Below, in pieces: positions 9,856 to 19,712 of a stretch of DNA of 64,000 bases (the first letter of the stretch is position 1; each line of letters begins with the position of its first letter). Position numbers and translations under genes: made by a program. The notes under the pieces were generated by a model that had not been told where the DNA came from, ran no database searches, and saw only the letters and a program-made list of their open reading frames with translations. Location: NCBI RefSeq assembly GCF_001514495.1, contig NZ_BCNM01000001.1:62001-126000 (forward strand). Reading direction: 5' to 3'. Origin of the DNA: Paenibacillus pabuli NBRC 13638. Lineage in GTDB: Bacteria; Bacillota; Bacilli; Paenibacillales; Paenibacillaceae.

Positions 9856-9935
9856 TCTTGACCTTGCCGTTACGTGAAGGCTTATCCTCGGATTTGGAAG
9901 TAAAGCCATCCAAACCTAGAGGAGTTGTGAAACGA

Positions 9936-11228
9936 ATGAGTATATTAATTCAGCAAGCCACCATCTTAACGATGAAAGACACCGATTCCCCCTTCATGGG
10001 GGATATTCGTATTGTAGGCGACCGCATCGCAGAGATTGCTCCCCACATTCAGGCTCAACCGGGTGATGACATTATGGACGGTCGACATAAACTGGCCATG
10101 CCGGGCCTGATCAATGCTCACCAGCATACACCGATGAGTCTGTTACGAGCATTCTCGGATGATCTGAAGCTGATGGACTGGCTTGACCGTAAGATGCTGC
10201 CTGCAGAAGCCCGGATGACACCCGAAGATATATACTGGGGAGCACAATTATCGATCGCCGAGATGATCCGTTCAGGAACTACAGCTTACGCTGATATGTA
10301 CATTCACATGAATGAAATCGCAGAAGCGGTAACGAAAACCGGTATTCGGGCATCGCTCACACGCGGAATGGTATTCGTAGAGGATGACGGAGGGCGCAGA
10401 TTACAGGAAGCGGTCGATTTGGTACAGCGTTGGTCGGGTAAGGCTGAGGGTCGAATTACGACGATGTATGGCCCGCATTCTCCCTATACTTGCCCGGTAG
10501 AACCTTTGCGGGAAGTAATCGCGATGGCAGAGCAGGAGAACGTGCCCATCCATATTCATTTGGCTGAGACGAAAGAGGAAGTTGTGAAGATTCGTGAACG
10601 CTATGGCATGACGCCAACGGAATATTTGGAAGAGGCGGGCATGTTCGAAAAAGCACACGTACTGCTTGCCCATGGCGTACACCTAAACCGCAGAGATATT
10701 GGCAGATTGAAAGGTATGCGTGGTGGAGTAGCGCACAATCCGGTCAGCAATCTGAAGCTTGGCTGCGGAATTGCCCCAATTACCGAGATGATTGCACAGG
10801 GAGTTAACGTGGGTCTTGGAACCGACGGGGCAGGAAGTGCGACAACCGTCGATATGTTTGAAGAGATCAAGGCTGCAACCTGGCTGCAAAAGCTGGATTA
10901 TGGTGACCCTACCCGGTTGCCTGCAAAAGCAATTCTTCGGATGGCTACACGCGGAAGTGCAGAGCTCCTAAATATTCAGCACGATGTGGGGGTTCTGGAA
11001 GTTGGATGCAAAGCCGACCTGATTCTGATTGATCTGAAGAAACCGCATTTGCAGCCGGTTCACGAGCTGGAATCATTGCTTGCATACAGCGTGAATGGCG
11101 CCGATGTAGATACTACCATTGTGAATGGCCGTGTACTGATGAGAGGCAGGCAGCTGCTAACGATTGATGAGGAAGAACTTTTCCGTCAGATTGAGGTTCG
11201 AGCGAGGTGTATTGTGGAAGGAATTTAA
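9936..11228 (+). CDS. Amidohydrolase, 5-methylthioadenosine/S-adenosylhomocysteine deaminase family
   Basis: A 430-residue metal-dependent hydrolase. The N-terminal metal-binding motif is NAHQHTPM (usually HTH or HQH in this family), followed by the HIHLAET, LAHGVHL and GTDGAGS motifs that supply the other metal ligands, and a C-terminal composite beta domain (GVLEVGCKADLILIDL). The MSLLRAF and HNPVSN motifs point to the MtaD/SsnA group, which deaminates methylthioadenosine, adenosylhomocysteine or guanine-like substrates; the exact substrate cannot be read from sequence. The start is taken at ATG 9936 after AGAGGAG rather than at in-frame upstream codons, which would add a non-conserved extension. 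Confidence 0.88.
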   Translation: MSILIQQATILTMKDTDSPFMGDIRIVGDRIAEIAPHIQAQPGDDIMDGRHKLAMPGLINAHQHTPMSLLRAFSDDLKLMDWLDRKMLPAEARMTPEDIYWGAQLSIAEMIRSGTTAYADMYIHMNEIAEAVTKTGIRASLTRGMVFVEDDGGRRLQEAVDLVQRWSGKAEGRITTMYGPHSPYTCPVEPLREVIAMAEQENVPIHIHLAETKEEVVKIRERYGMTPTEYLEEAGMFEKAHVLLAHGVHLNRRDIGRLKGMRGGVAHNPVSNLKLGCGIAPITEMIAQGVNVGLGTDGAGSATTVDMFEEIKAATWLQKLDYGDPTRLPAKAILRMATRGSAELLNIQHDVGVLEVGCKADLILIDLKKPHLQPVHELESLLAYSVNGADVDTTIVNGRVLMRGRQLLTIDEEELFRQIEVRARCIVEGI

Positions 11229-11306
11229 TGTCAAAGCGGGAAACTTTGCAAATGGAGTCCTAATAAATATAGGGCTCTGTTTGCTTTCCCTTCATATTGA
11301 TTTTCG

Positions 11307-11362
11307 ACACCTGCAATGCTTGACATAGTTCACCACCTCAAGTCATTGCAGGTGTATTTTTT
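11307..11362 (+). terminator. Terminator after the deaminase gene
   Basis: Arms ACACCTGCAATG and CATTGCAGGTGT (12 bp, perfect, 25-nt loop) are followed by ATTTTTTG. Confidence 0.8.
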
Positions 11363-11473
11363 GTGGCAGGCCGAAGTTCATTATCCAGTTCATTATCAGT
11401 TCACACACTTTTGTTAGAATGTGAGCTATTAAATAAACAGATAGCGTTTTTGATTTGGAGAGGAAGAGGTCAT

Positions 11474-13438
11474 ATGAAAATACTAGAAGTCAAACATGTG
11501 AAGAAGTCATACACGCTGTATGGTAAAGAAAAGGTTGCCGTGCTCCACGACGTGAATTTGAGCTTTGAGACAGGAGAATTCGTCTCGATCCTAGGTGAAT
11601 CGGGTTGCGGTAAGTCGACCCTTATGAATATTATTGGCGGAATGGATTCTGATTTTGAAGGGGATATTCTCGTTCGTGGTAAGAATTTAAGTGCCATGAC
11701 GGAGAAGGAAATGGATGATTATCGGAAGAATAACATTGGCTTTGTGTTTCAGAACTTCAATCTCATTCCACATTTATCTGTCCTGGAAAATGTTACAATT
11801 GCCATGCAAATGACGGATACAAGTGAGAAGGAACGCAATAAGCGTGCCATAGATATTCTGACCGAGGTCGGACTGAAGGATCATCTGAATAAACGTCCCA
11901 ACCAGCTGTCTGGTGGACAGAAGCAAAGGGTTTCCATAGCTCGCGCGTTATCAAACAATCCCGACATTATATTGGCTGATGAACCTACGGGTGCTCTGGA
12001 TAAGGAGAATGGAGATCAAATCCTGGCATTGCTGGACAGCATAGCACAAAAAGGGATGTTGGTCATTACCGTAACTCACTCCCAGAAAGTGGCCGATTCC
12101 GGAACGCGTATTGTGAAGGTAGAAGAGGGACGGATTAAGGATGATATTTATTTAAAAGATCCTTCCTTAATGATCTACCAAGGTGATAAAGATCCTTCCC
12201 GAAACCTGGGTCTGCTGGCTTCCTTCAAAATGGCTCTCAAAAATATGAAACTTAATGCCAAGCGTAATGTATTGGTAGCATTGGGGGGGTCCATAGGTAT
12301 TTTAAGCGTGCTTCTGATGCTCTCTTTAGGCAATGGAATCACGAGTTACATGAATAACGAGATCAATGCAAGTATGGACCCATTACTCGTGGACATCACA
12401 AAACCAAGTGAAGAAGCCAAAGACATGCGCGGCCCGGAAGCCTTGATGGCAGCAGGTCAGGCGTTTACGGACGCTGATATTGAAACCATTCGTAATTTCC
12501 CGAATGTGGATCATGTGGAGACGATCACCTCTGTGGATGGAAAATCGACTCTGGTTTATGAAGAACAAACGGAGGGACTCACACAGTTAACAACGTTTAC
12601 GGACGCTTTTGATAAAGATAATATTACAGCAGGAACTTTACCAGAAGCCAATCAAATCTTATTACCGCAGACAACAGCGACTAAACTCAGTGGAAATGAC
12701 CAACCTGAATCTATGATAGGCAAGCCCATCCATCTATATATTAATGAAATGGATGCTAACCATAAACCGATCATATTAGAAAAAGAAGTTATTATCTCAG
12801 GGGTGTATGAAGCAACGGGACAAAGAACTCCAATGCAGCAGACCCCAGGATATCTCCCATCACAGACACTTGAGCAGATGTATACGGACAAAGGGATTAC
12901 CATTGGCCCGATTCAAGTTAATGCTTATGCAACCGATATGAAGTATGTAAATGATATTAATGCAGCAGCTGTGGATGTAGGCTTCTCAGGCTCCCAGATG
13001 GCAAAAGTGATGGAGAATATTACGACTTATGTGGACATGGCTACGATTGTTCTTTCTGGTATTGCAGGAATTTCATTAATCGTATCCGGTATCATGATAT
13101 TGGTGGTGCTCTACATTAGTGTAGTGGAACGGACAAAGGAAATAGGAATTCTTCGTGCGATTGGAGCAAGAAAGAAAGATATCAAGCGAATCTTCTTTTC
13201 CGAATCTGCTTTGTTGGGAGTATTTAGTGGTATCATTGCGGTAGTCTTTGCCGTACTCATTAGTTATGTGTTAAATATTTTCTTGGATAACGCTTTTGGA
13301 GCAAAACTGATTAATCTATCCGGATATTATATCGTGTTCGGAATGGTTGTAAGTACAGTGATTAGTATCATCGCTGGTTTGATGCCATCATCGAAGGCTG
13401 CCAAGCTGGACCCAATGGAATCCTTACGATATGAATAA
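11474..13438 (+). CDS. MacB-like ABC exporter with ATPase and permease fused
   Basis: The 654-residue protein carries an N-terminal ATPase domain (Walker [10 protein letters not shown] at 41-49, [15 protein letters not shown] signature, [11 protein letters not shown]alker B) and a C-terminal MacB/FtsX-type permease. The latter has one helix near 265-290, an extracellular domain of about 230 residues, and three more helices near 525-553, 575-603 and 615-640. The start at ATG 11474 follows GAGAGGAAGAGG; upstream in-frame codons give no domain sequence. This is the topology of MacB-type exporters, which act by mechanotransmission on peptides or macrolide-like compounds. No membrane-fusion partner lies next to it. 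A response regulator and kinase follow directly, suggesting stress- or peptide-induced expression; the substrate is unknown. Confidence 0.92.
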   Translation: MKILEVKHVKKSYTLYGKEKVAVLHDVNLSFETGEFVSILGESGCGKSTLMNIIGGMDSDFEGDILVRGKNLSAMTEKEMDDYRKNNIGFVFQNFNLIPHLSVLENVTIAMQMTDTSEKERNKRAIDILTEVGLKDHLNKRPNQLSGGQKQRVSIARALSNNPDIILADEPTGALDKENGDQILALLDSIAQKGMLVITVTHSQKVADSGTRIVKVEEGRIKDDIYLKDPSLMIYQGDKDPSRNLGLLASFKMALKNMKLNAKRNVLVALGGSIGILSVLLMLSLGNGITSYMNNEINASMDPLLVDITKPSEEAKDMRGPEALMAAGQAFTDADIETIRNFPNVDHVETITSVDGKSTLVYEEQTEGLTQLTTFTDAFDKDNITAGTLPEANQILLPQTTATKLSGNDQPESMIGKPIHLYINEMDANHKPIILEKEVIISGVYEATGQRTPMQQTPGYLPSQTLEQMYTDKGITIGPIQVNAYATDMKYVNDINAAAVDVGFSGSQMAKVMENITTYVDMATIVLSGIAGISLIVSGIMILVVLYISVVERTKEIGILRAIGARKKDIKRIFFSESALLGVFSGIIAVVFAVLISYVLNIFLDNAFGAKLINLSGYYIVFGMVVSTVISIIAGLMPSSKAAKLDPMESLRYE

Positions 13439-13482
13439 ATACCGTTGTGAATAATGAAAATTGCAGAAAGGATAATGGATAA

Positions 13483-14151
13483 ATGAACACCATTCTTGTG
13501 GTTGATGATGATTCTCATATCCGCAAACTAATTCGAATCTATCTTGAAAAAAGTCAATTTTCCGTCGTGGAAGCGGCTGATGGTCAAGAAGCACTGGAAC
13601 TCTTATCTCATACCAAAATCGATTTAGCGATTGTGGATGTGATGATGCCGCGTATCAATGGTATTGAATTGACGGCAGATATTCGATCTTATATGGATAT
13701 GCCGATTCTAATGGTCACTGCCAAAGGAGAATCCAAGGATAAAGTCAGAGGATTTAATGCAGGGTCAGACGATTATTTAGTAAAACCTTTTGACCCTGTA
13801 GAGTTAATCCTGCGTGTGAAATCGTTATTGAAAAGATACAACAAGATATCATCGAATGTGATTCACATAGGTGGTGTAACCATTGACTTGGGCAATTTGA
13901 CAGTTGTTGCAGCAGCTCGAACGGTTGAATTGAAAAAGAAGGAATGTGAATTGTTATTTGCTCTGGCGAGTTCGTCAGGGCAAATATTAACACGTACACA
14001 GCTTATTGAAGATGTATGGGGAATGGATTACGAAGGCGATGAGCGCACAGTTGACGTGCATATCAAACGGTTAAGAGAACGATTGGAGTCGATCCCTGAG
14101 CTCGTGATTTCGACGGTAAGAGGACTTGGATATCGTCTGGAGCTGGCATGA
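13483..14151 (+). CDS. OmpR-family response regulator
   Basis: 222 residues: receiver domain with DDD at 8-10, Asp 52 in AIVDVMMP and Lys in LVKPF, then a winged helix with the RTVDVHIKRLRERL recognition region. It lies 44 bp after the fused exporter and overlaps the kinase start by ATGA, so exporter, regulator and kinase are probably one operon. The likely target is the exporter promoter. Confidence 0.92.
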   Translation: MNTILVVDDDSHIRKLIRIYLEKSQFSVVEAADGQEALELLSHTKIDLAIVDVMMPRINGIELTADIRSYMDMPILMVTAKGESKDKVRGFNAGSDDYLVKPFDPVELILRVKSLLKRYNKISSNVIHIGGVTIDLGNLTVVAAARTVELKKKECELLFALASSSGQILTRTQLIEDVWGMDYEGDERTVDVHIKRLRERLESIPELVISTVRGLGYRLELA

Positions 14152-15473
14152 AAATGGTGAGGAAAAGTCTGCGACTTCGAATCGTAGCTACATTTATTGG
14201 TATTGTTCTAGCCAGTTTGATTCTCTCTTTTATACTTAATATTCGGTCTCAGGAAAAGACTCCCAACCATTCTATTCTCAGCGTTGCTGAAGATATCGCT
14301 GCAATAATAAACCTGATCGATGATCAGGAGAAAGTTAAATCAAGCTTGGATATCTTTGCACGATACGGCTTGAACATTACTCCCGTGAATGAACAAAGTG
14401 AAGTGCTTACTTCTTTACCAAAGGAAAAAGTTAATTCGTTATTTAAGGCGAGTTCAACCGATGCGGTTATTTTATCCAACAAAGATGGAACTGCTGTTGT
14501 GGGTGTTCCCGGAATGAACGATGAGATTGGAGCGCTTCTGATCCAAAGTGACTTTTCATCCATTTTTCATAATCTGAGAAAAACGCTCCTCATATCGCTA
14601 TTTACAGTCTTGGTCATTGGAAGCTTATTAATCCTGCTCATGTCGGGGTATATTGTAAAGCCGATCAAGAGGCTTACAGTTGCAGCCAAGAAAATGGCAT
14701 CCGGGGATCTATCTGTCCGGTTGAAGCATCATAATCAGGATGAGTTTGGTGAGTTGATGGAGAGTTTTAATCATATGGCCCATGAGCTGCAAAAAATAGA
14801 CTCGGTGCGTGATGATTTTGTCAGTAACGTCTCTCATGAAATGCAGTCTCCCCTTACATCGATCAGAGGATTTACAAGGGCGCTGCAAGATGGCACCATT
14901 CCAATCGAGGAGCAGAAGGAGCATCTGGATATCATATATGAGGAAACGTTACGCCTGTCCAGGCTTAGTGATAATCTACTCCGGTTAGCCTCACTGGATT
15001 CGGAACATCATCCGTTTCATCTCACCACATTCCAATTGGATGAGCAATTAAGAAGAACGATCGTATTAGCAGAACCCCAGTGGGCGCACAAAAATATCAA
15101 AATTGAGTTAGAGATAATGCCTTGCGAGATCACGGTTGATAAAGATCTGTTTGAGCAGGTCTGGCAGAATTTAATGAACAATGCTATAAAATATACAGAT
15201 TCTGAGGGTACCATCCTTGTCAAGATCAAGAAATCGACTTCATTCGTGAAGGTAACGATCAAAGACTCAGGACAAGGCATACCGGAGGAAGCCCTTCCGC
15301 ATATCTTTGATCGATTTTATATGGTGGACAAAGCGCGAAGCAGCGCTCTTAAAGGGAATGGATTGGGGTTATCCATCGTAATAAAAATTTTAAAGTTGCA
15401 TGATTGTACAATAGATGTGGAGAGCAGGGTTGGAGAAGGTACGCAGTTTACAGTTACGATTCCCACAGCTTAA
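14148..15473 (+). CDS. Sensor histidine kinase with HAMP domain
   Basis: 441 residues: transmembrane helix near 10-30, extracellular sensor of about 110 residues, second helix near 145-168, HAMP linker (VKPIKRLTVAAKKMASGDL), DHp with His 230 in NVSHEMQSPLTS, and a HATPase domain (NNAIKY, DSGQGIP, GNGLGLSI). The extracellular domain contrasts with the short-loop kinases elsewhere in the window, so this one probably senses its signal directly. Its start overlaps the regulator stop. Confidence 0.92.
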   Translation: MKMVRKSLRLRIVATFIGIVLASLILSFILNIRSQEKTPNHSILSVAEDIAAIINLIDDQEKVKSSLDIFARYGLNITPVNEQSEVLTSLPKEKVNSLFKASSTDAVILSNKDGTAVVGVPGMNDEIGALLIQSDFSSIFHNLRKTLLISLFTVLVIGSLLILLMSGYIVKPIKRLTVAAKKMASGDLSVRLKHHNQDEFGELMESFNHMAHELQKIDSVRDDFVSNVSHEMQSPLTSIRGFTRALQDGTIPIEEQKEHLDIIYEETLRLSRLSDNLLRLASLDSEHHPFHLTTFQLDEQLRRTIVLAEPQWAHKNIKIELEIMPCEITVDKDLFEQVWQNLMNNAIKYTDSEGTILVKIKKSTSFVKVTIKDSGQGIPEEALPHIFDRFYMVDKARSSALKGNGLGLSIVIKILKLHDCTIDVESRVGEGTQFTVTIPTA

Positions 15474-15485
15474 ATAAGCCCAAAG

Positions 15486-15551
15486 AGCAATATTTATGCA
15501 AGCGGTGTCCTTAGGATTACAGGATCCCGGTTGACCGGATATTGCTTTTTG
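15486..15551 (+). terminator. Possible terminator after the kinase gene
   Basis: AGCAATAT and ATATTGCT arms are separated by about 45 nt containing a smaller CCGGT/ACCGG hairpin, followed by five T. The stem is weak. Confidence 0.4.
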
Positions 15552-15752
15552 GTGTACTGCGTGACAGATTTTAGATATTGTTTTGTTAAGCGGCAGATCA
15601 TTTGATAAGATAGAAGAGACGAGAAGATCAATCATTCATTCATGGGGAAATCGAGTGTGATAGAGTAAGTGTTTTGGTTTGCACTCTCGTTTTGCCTGTC
15701 TATGTGAATATATGAACATATTATTTTATTAATCAAAGAATGGAGCCATCCA

Positions 15753-17588
15753 ATGAAATATCGCAATATGGAAGATTGTATTAACGATCTGGAGCAGCAC
15801 GGACATTTGATTCGAGTGAAGGAAGAAGTAGACCCCCATCTGGAGATGGCAGCGATACATATGAAAGTGCATGAGGCGAAAGGCCCGGCGCTGCTGTTCG
15901 AACATGTGAAAGGTTCGAAGTTCCAGGCCGTTTCGAACCTGTTTGGCACCGTGGAACGAAGCAAATTCATGTTCCGTGGCACGCTTGAAGGTGTACAGCG
16001 AGTGATGACCGTGCGTGATGATCCCATGAAGGCACTCAAAACACCTTTTCAGCATATCAGCACAGGTCTTGCCGCCTGGCAGGCGCTGCCCAAGCAGAAG
16101 TCGATCAGTCTTCCCGTAACCGCCCAAGAAATTCAAATATCCGATCTGCCATTGATCAAGCATTGGCCCATGGATGGGGGAGCATTCGTTACGCTGCCTC
16201 AAGTCTATTCGGAGGACCCGGACAAGCCAGGCATCATGAATTCCAATTTGGGCATGTACCGGGTACAGTTAAGTGGAAATGATTACGAATTGAACAAGGA
16301 AATTGGACTGCACTACCAGATTCATCGCGGGATCGGTATTCATCAGGCCAAGGCTGTCAAAAAGGGAGAACCTCTGAAAGTGAGCATCTTTATTGGTGGT
16401 CCACCGGCTCATACGCTCTCTGCGGTTATGCCTTTGCCTGAGGGACTCAGCGAAATGACCTTTGCCGGATTACTAGCCGGACGTCGCTTCCGTTACAGTT
16501 ATAAGGATGGATATTGCATCAGCAATGATGCCGATTTTGTCATAACGGGGGATATCTATCCAGATGAAACGAAGCCTGAGGGACCATTCGGAGATCATCT
16601 TGGATATTACAGTCTGACTCATCCATTCCCGTTAATGAAAGTGCATAAAGTATACGCCAAACCGAACGCGATCTGGCCATTTACGGTGGTGGGTCGTCCT
16701 CCGCAAGAGGATACGGCATTTGGTGATCTGATTCATGAAATTACGGGTGATGCCATTAAACAGGAGATTCCGGGCGTAAAAGAAGTCCACGCAGTCGATG
16801 CAGCAGGAGTGCATCCGCTTCTGTTCGCGATTGGAAGTGAGCGTTATACGCCCTATCAGAGGGTAAAACAGCCAACAGAGCTGCTGACGATCGCAAGTCG
16901 AATTCTCGGTACCGGCCAGCTCAGCTTGGCGAAGTATTTGTTTATCACAGCAGAAGATCAGCAATCGCTGGATACGCATCGGGAAGTGGAATTTCTGACG
17001 TATATCCTGGAACGAATGGATTTGCAACGGGACATTCATTTCCATACCAATACAACGATCGATACACTGGATTACTCGGGAACCGGGTTGAACAGCGGCA
17101 GTAAGGTTGTATTTGCAGCCTATGGGGACAAGAAACGGGAATTGTGCCGTGAAGTACCTAAGACATTGAAGGATATCCGGGGCTATAGTAATCCACAGCT
17201 CGTGATGCCAGGAATGGTTGCCATTCAGGGAGCACCATTCACCAGTTATGCGGATACAGAGCAAGAAATGAAGACATTCACGGATTTGCTGAGCGAAAAA
17301 GGAGATCTGTCCTCATGTCCAATGATCATCTTATGTGATGACAGCTCTTTCCTGAGTGCGAATCTCAGCAATTTCTTATGGGCAACATTTACTCGCAGTA
17401 ACCCTTCCCATGATATGTATGGGGTGAACAGCGGTTACAGTTATAAACATTGGGGCTGTGACCAGATTATCATCGACGCCAGAGTGAAGCCGCATCAGGC
17501 ACCACCGCTTATTCCAGACCCCGCTGTTGAGAAACGCATTGAACGCTTTTTCGCGCAGGGAGCGAGTCTAAGCTCGATTAAAATATAA
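15753..17588 (+). CDS. UbiD family decarboxylase
   Basis: A 611-residue member of the UbiD (de)carboxylases, which use prenylated FMN to decarboxylate aromatic or alpha,beta-unsaturated acids. Family features visible are the N-terminal EVDPHLEMAAI segment, GMYRVQ, HRGIGIH, FIGGPPAH and the PEGPFGDHLGYY motif carrying active-site acidic residues. It is longer than E. coli UbiD (about 500 residues). ATG at 15753 has GGAG 8 nt upstream. No ubiX-type flavin prenyltransferase is adjacent, so cofactor must come from elsewhere. The substrate could be a menaquinone-pathway intermediate or a xenobiotic aromatic acid; the sequence does not decide this. Confidence 0.9.
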   Translation: MKYRNMEDCINDLEQHGHLIRVKEEVDPHLEMAAIHMKVHEAKGPALLFEHVKGSKFQAVSNLFGTVERSKFMFRGTLEGVQRVMTVRDDPMKALKTPFQHISTGLAAWQALPKQKSISLPVTAQEIQISDLPLIKHWPMDGGAFVTLPQVYSEDPDKPGIMNSNLGMYRVQLSGNDYELNKEIGLHYQIHRGIGIHQAKAVKKGEPLKVSIFIGGPPAHTLSAVMPLPEGLSEMTFAGLLAGRRFRYSYKDGYCISNDADFVITGDIYPDETKPEGPFGDHLGYYSLTHPFPLMKVHKVYAKPNAIWPFTVVGRPPQEDTAFGDLIHEITGDAIKQEIPGVKEVHAVDAAGVHPLLFAIGSERYTPYQRVKQPTELLTIASRILGTGQLSLAKYLFITAEDQQSLDTHREVEFLTYILERMDLQRDIHFHTNTTIDTLDYSGTGLNSGSKVVFAAYGDKKRELCREVPKTLKDIRGYSNPQLVMPGMVAIQGAPFTSYADTEQEMKTFTDLLSEKGDLSSCPMIILCDDSSFLSANLSNFLWATFTRSNPSHDMYGVNSGYSYKHWGCDQIIIDARVKPHQAPPLIPDPAVEKRIERFFAQGASLSSIKI

Positions 17589-17598
17589 TTGGATTTCC

Positions 17599-17627
17599 AA
17601 AAGCCCAATGATTATTCTGGGCTTTTT
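17599..17627 (+). terminator. Terminator after the UbiD gene
   Basis: AAAAGCCCA / TGGGCTTTT hairpin with a 10-nt loop and T-run. The following stretch to the next start (about 240 bp) holds no gene or motif that I can support. Confidence 0.85.
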
Positions 17628-17865
17628 GCTTATATATGTCTATAGTTAGAACCCCTTGTCCTTAGAAGGATTCAAAACCGGGACTTTCTTTCAAAATGGG
17701 AGTGAGGATAAAGTCTTATATGTTCGTATTTCCTTCTGTGATTAAGGTCGTTTGAACTATGGATAAAAAGTGATTATTTATCGATATAAAGTAGTATAGG
17801 GATTTTTGGGACCCGATGTAACGGGTGCTGTTGACTATAAATGATTGTTCAGGGGGAATACCGAT

Positions 17866-18957
17866 TTGAGAATCCATATTATGAACCTGCAAGATGGAGA
17901 CCGTCTGACTGCGGATACATTCAGCGAAGCAGGATTACACGTTCTGGGCCAGGGTACTGTAATCAAAAGTGAAGATATCACCTTGCTCATGCAGCATCGC
18001 GTAGATTATGTGGATATTGAACCACGTGAGGAAGAAATCACGGAAGCCGAATTTTTTGCGGCGGCAGCAAAATTTTCAACTGGAGCAAGCACAAGCACCA
18101 AGGAAGAGCCGCCTGAAGAAGAAATGAAATCCCAATTTATACAAACTGTACATAATTATCAATCCGCTTTTCTCGAAGCACTGACGGTAGGCAAATTCAA
18201 CGCAACAATGGTGGATGATGCGCTTCAACCGATGGTGGAGGGACTGGATGAGCAAAAGGATGTTGTTCATCTTCTGATGATGCTGGAACGAGATGATGTG
18301 AACAACTATACACATTCCATTCAGGTTGGATTGTTGTCATTTTACCTGGCCAACTGGCTTGGTTATTCTCAGAAAGAGAGTTACCAGATCAGTCGCGGCG
18401 GCTATCTTCACGATATCGGCAAATGCAGGGTATCCCATCGGATTCGTAACAAGACGGAACCGTTAACAGCTGATGAACAGCTGGAATTGCATCGCCACAC
18501 CATCTATGGACATGATATTATCAAAAGTTCCATGACGGATGAAGCTACTGCACTGGTTGCCCTTCAGCATCATGAACTTGAAGATGGCACTGGATATCCG
18601 ATGCAGCTTAAGAAAGACGAGATTCATCCATACACACAGATCGTATCTGTTGCTAACATATACATCGGGATGAGATCCGGCAACCACGGAAGCAGCAATC
18701 CGAACCTGATTAACAACCTGCGGGATATCTATGCAATGGGGTTTGGCAAATTAAATGAGAAGCCGGTTCAAGCATTGATGCAGCATCTGCTTCCCAATTT
18801 TATTGGTAAACAAGTGCTCCTGAGCAACGGCGAGCGGGGCGTTATTGTCATGAACAACACATCGGATATTTTCAAACCACTGATTAAGGTGGAATCGGAA
18901 CAATATCGTGACCTGTCCAAAGAACGCACGCTTGCCATTAATGAGTTAATTATTTGA
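17866..18957 (+). CDS. HD-GYP domain phosphodiesterase
   Basis: A 363-residue cytoplasmic protein started by TTG 17866, 9 nt after AGGGGG. The C-terminal half is an HD-GYP domain: metal-binding HD at 182-183 (YLHDIGK), second His in LHRHTIYGHDI, and HHELEDGTGYP. HD-GYP enzymes hydrolyse cyclic di-GMP or related dinucleotides. The N-terminal 100 residues lack a known sensor domain and contain a low-complexity linker rich in Ser, Thr and Glu. A PilZ-like or other C-terminal beta segment (GKQVLLSNGERGVIV) follows the HD-GYP core. It is monocistronic, with a terminator downstream. Confidence 0.9.
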   Translation: MRIHIMNLQDGDRLTADTFSEAGLHVLGQGTVIKSEDITLLMQHRVDYVDIEPREEEITEAEFFAAAAKFSTGASTSTKEEPPEEEMKSQFIQTVHNYQSAFLEALTVGKFNATMVDDALQPMVEGLDEQKDVVHLLMMLERDDVNNYTHSIQVGLLSFYLANWLGYSQKESYQISRGGYLHDIGKCRVSHRIRNKTEPLTADEQLELHRHTIYGHDIIKSSMTDEATALVALQHHELEDGTGYPMQLKKDEIHPYTQIVSVANIYIGMRSGNHGSSNPNLINNLRDIYAMGFGKLNEKPVQALMQHLLPNFIGKQVLLSNGERGVIVMNNTSDIFKPLIKVESEQYRDLSKERTLAINELII

Positions 18958-18989
18958 GTTAGATTAATTAAATGATTTCATACGGAAAG

Positions 18990-19026
18990 CGGGCCTCCTA
19001 TGCGATAAAACAGGGGACCCGTTTTT
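18990..19026 (+). terminator. Terminator after the HD-GYP gene
   Basis: CGGGCCTCC pairs imperfectly with GGGGACCCG and is followed by GTTTTTAATTT. Confidence 0.55.
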
Positions 19027-19061
19027 AATTTATATCATGCACTGCAAAGGAGAGATAGTCC

Positions 19062-19517
19062 TTGATTGAAGTGGTAACCGAGATTAGTATACATGCCCCC
19101 ATTGAGCGGTGCTTCGACTATGCGCGGGACATGGATATCCATACCCGGACAGTCTGGAAACATACCCGTGAGCAGGCTGTAGCTGGTGTTACAACGGGCA
19201 GAATCGGCGAAGGTGATACAGTAACTTTCGAAGCAAGACATTTCGGAATAAGGCAGAAGTTGACTTCCCGGATCATCGAATACAATCGTCCGTATCTCTT
19301 TGTAGATCAAATGGAGAGAGGTGCTTTTAAGAGCATGCGGCATGAACACAGCTTTACTAGAATAGATGAGCAGATGACTTGTATGAGAGACACGCTGAGA
19401 TTTGAAGCACCTCTTGGTGTTTTGGGTTGGGTCGCAGAGCGGGCTTTTCTCAAGAGATATATGCTGGCTTTTCTGAAGAGCCGTAACCTTAAGTTAAAGG
19501 CGCTGCTTGAGCAATAA
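19062..19517 (+). CDS. SRPBCC family protein (START-like fold)
   Basis: 151 residues starting at TTG after AAAGGAGAG. The pattern EISIHAPIERCFDYARDMDIHT, then a central RIIEYNRPYLFVDQM and the final long helix is the SRPBCC ligand-binding fold (polyketide cyclase/dehydrase-like). Such proteins bind small hydrophobic molecules; no catalytic function can be assigned. A tiny membrane-protein gene follows 36 bp later and may be cotranscribed. Confidence 0.85.
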   Translation: MIEVVTEISIHAPIERCFDYARDMDIHTRTVWKHTREQAVAGVTTGRIGEGDTVTFEARHFGIRQKLTSRIIEYNRPYLFVDQMERGAFKSMRHEHSFTRIDEQMTCMRDTLRFEAPLGVLGWVAERAFLKRYMLAFLKSRNLKLKALLEQ

Positions 19518-19553
19518 GGGACGGAGAATGTGTAAGAGAGGAAGGATAACGAG

Positions 19554-19712
19554 ATGGAAAATGAATACGATGTGGGTTGGGGCACACTTGCCCTTATTAA
19601 TGCCGGACTAGCACAGGGAAAAAACAGAAGTGGACGTAACTGGTTTCTGATTTCCCTGTTATTTGGACCGTTGGCAACCTTATTTATCGTGGTGTGGAAT
19701 AAGCTCGATTAA
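19554..19712 (+). CDS. Small membrane protein (52 aa), unknown function
   Basis: An ATG 7 nt after GAGAGGAAGG opens a 52-residue reading frame: a short polar N-terminus, a basic segment (GKNRSGRNW) and one hydrophobic helix (FLISLLFGPLATLFIVVW). The excellent ribosome site and clear topology argue that it is translated. Its 3' end overlaps by 29 bp the 3' end of the convergent MFS gene. No family recognised. Confidence 0.65.
   Translation: MENEYDVGWGTLALINAGLAQGKNRSGRNWFLISLLFGPLATLFIVVWNKLD

Noticed and set aside
11363..11473. N-terminal extension of the MacB-like protein
   Set aside because: The extra 37 codons begin at the preceding terminator, lack a ribosome site and are not part of the ATPase fold.
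17628..17865. Cyclic di-GMP riboswitch or sigma-D promoter upstream of the HD-GYP gene
   Set aside because: No GEMM-type conserved segments were found, and the best TAAA/CGATAT pair has the wrong spacing.
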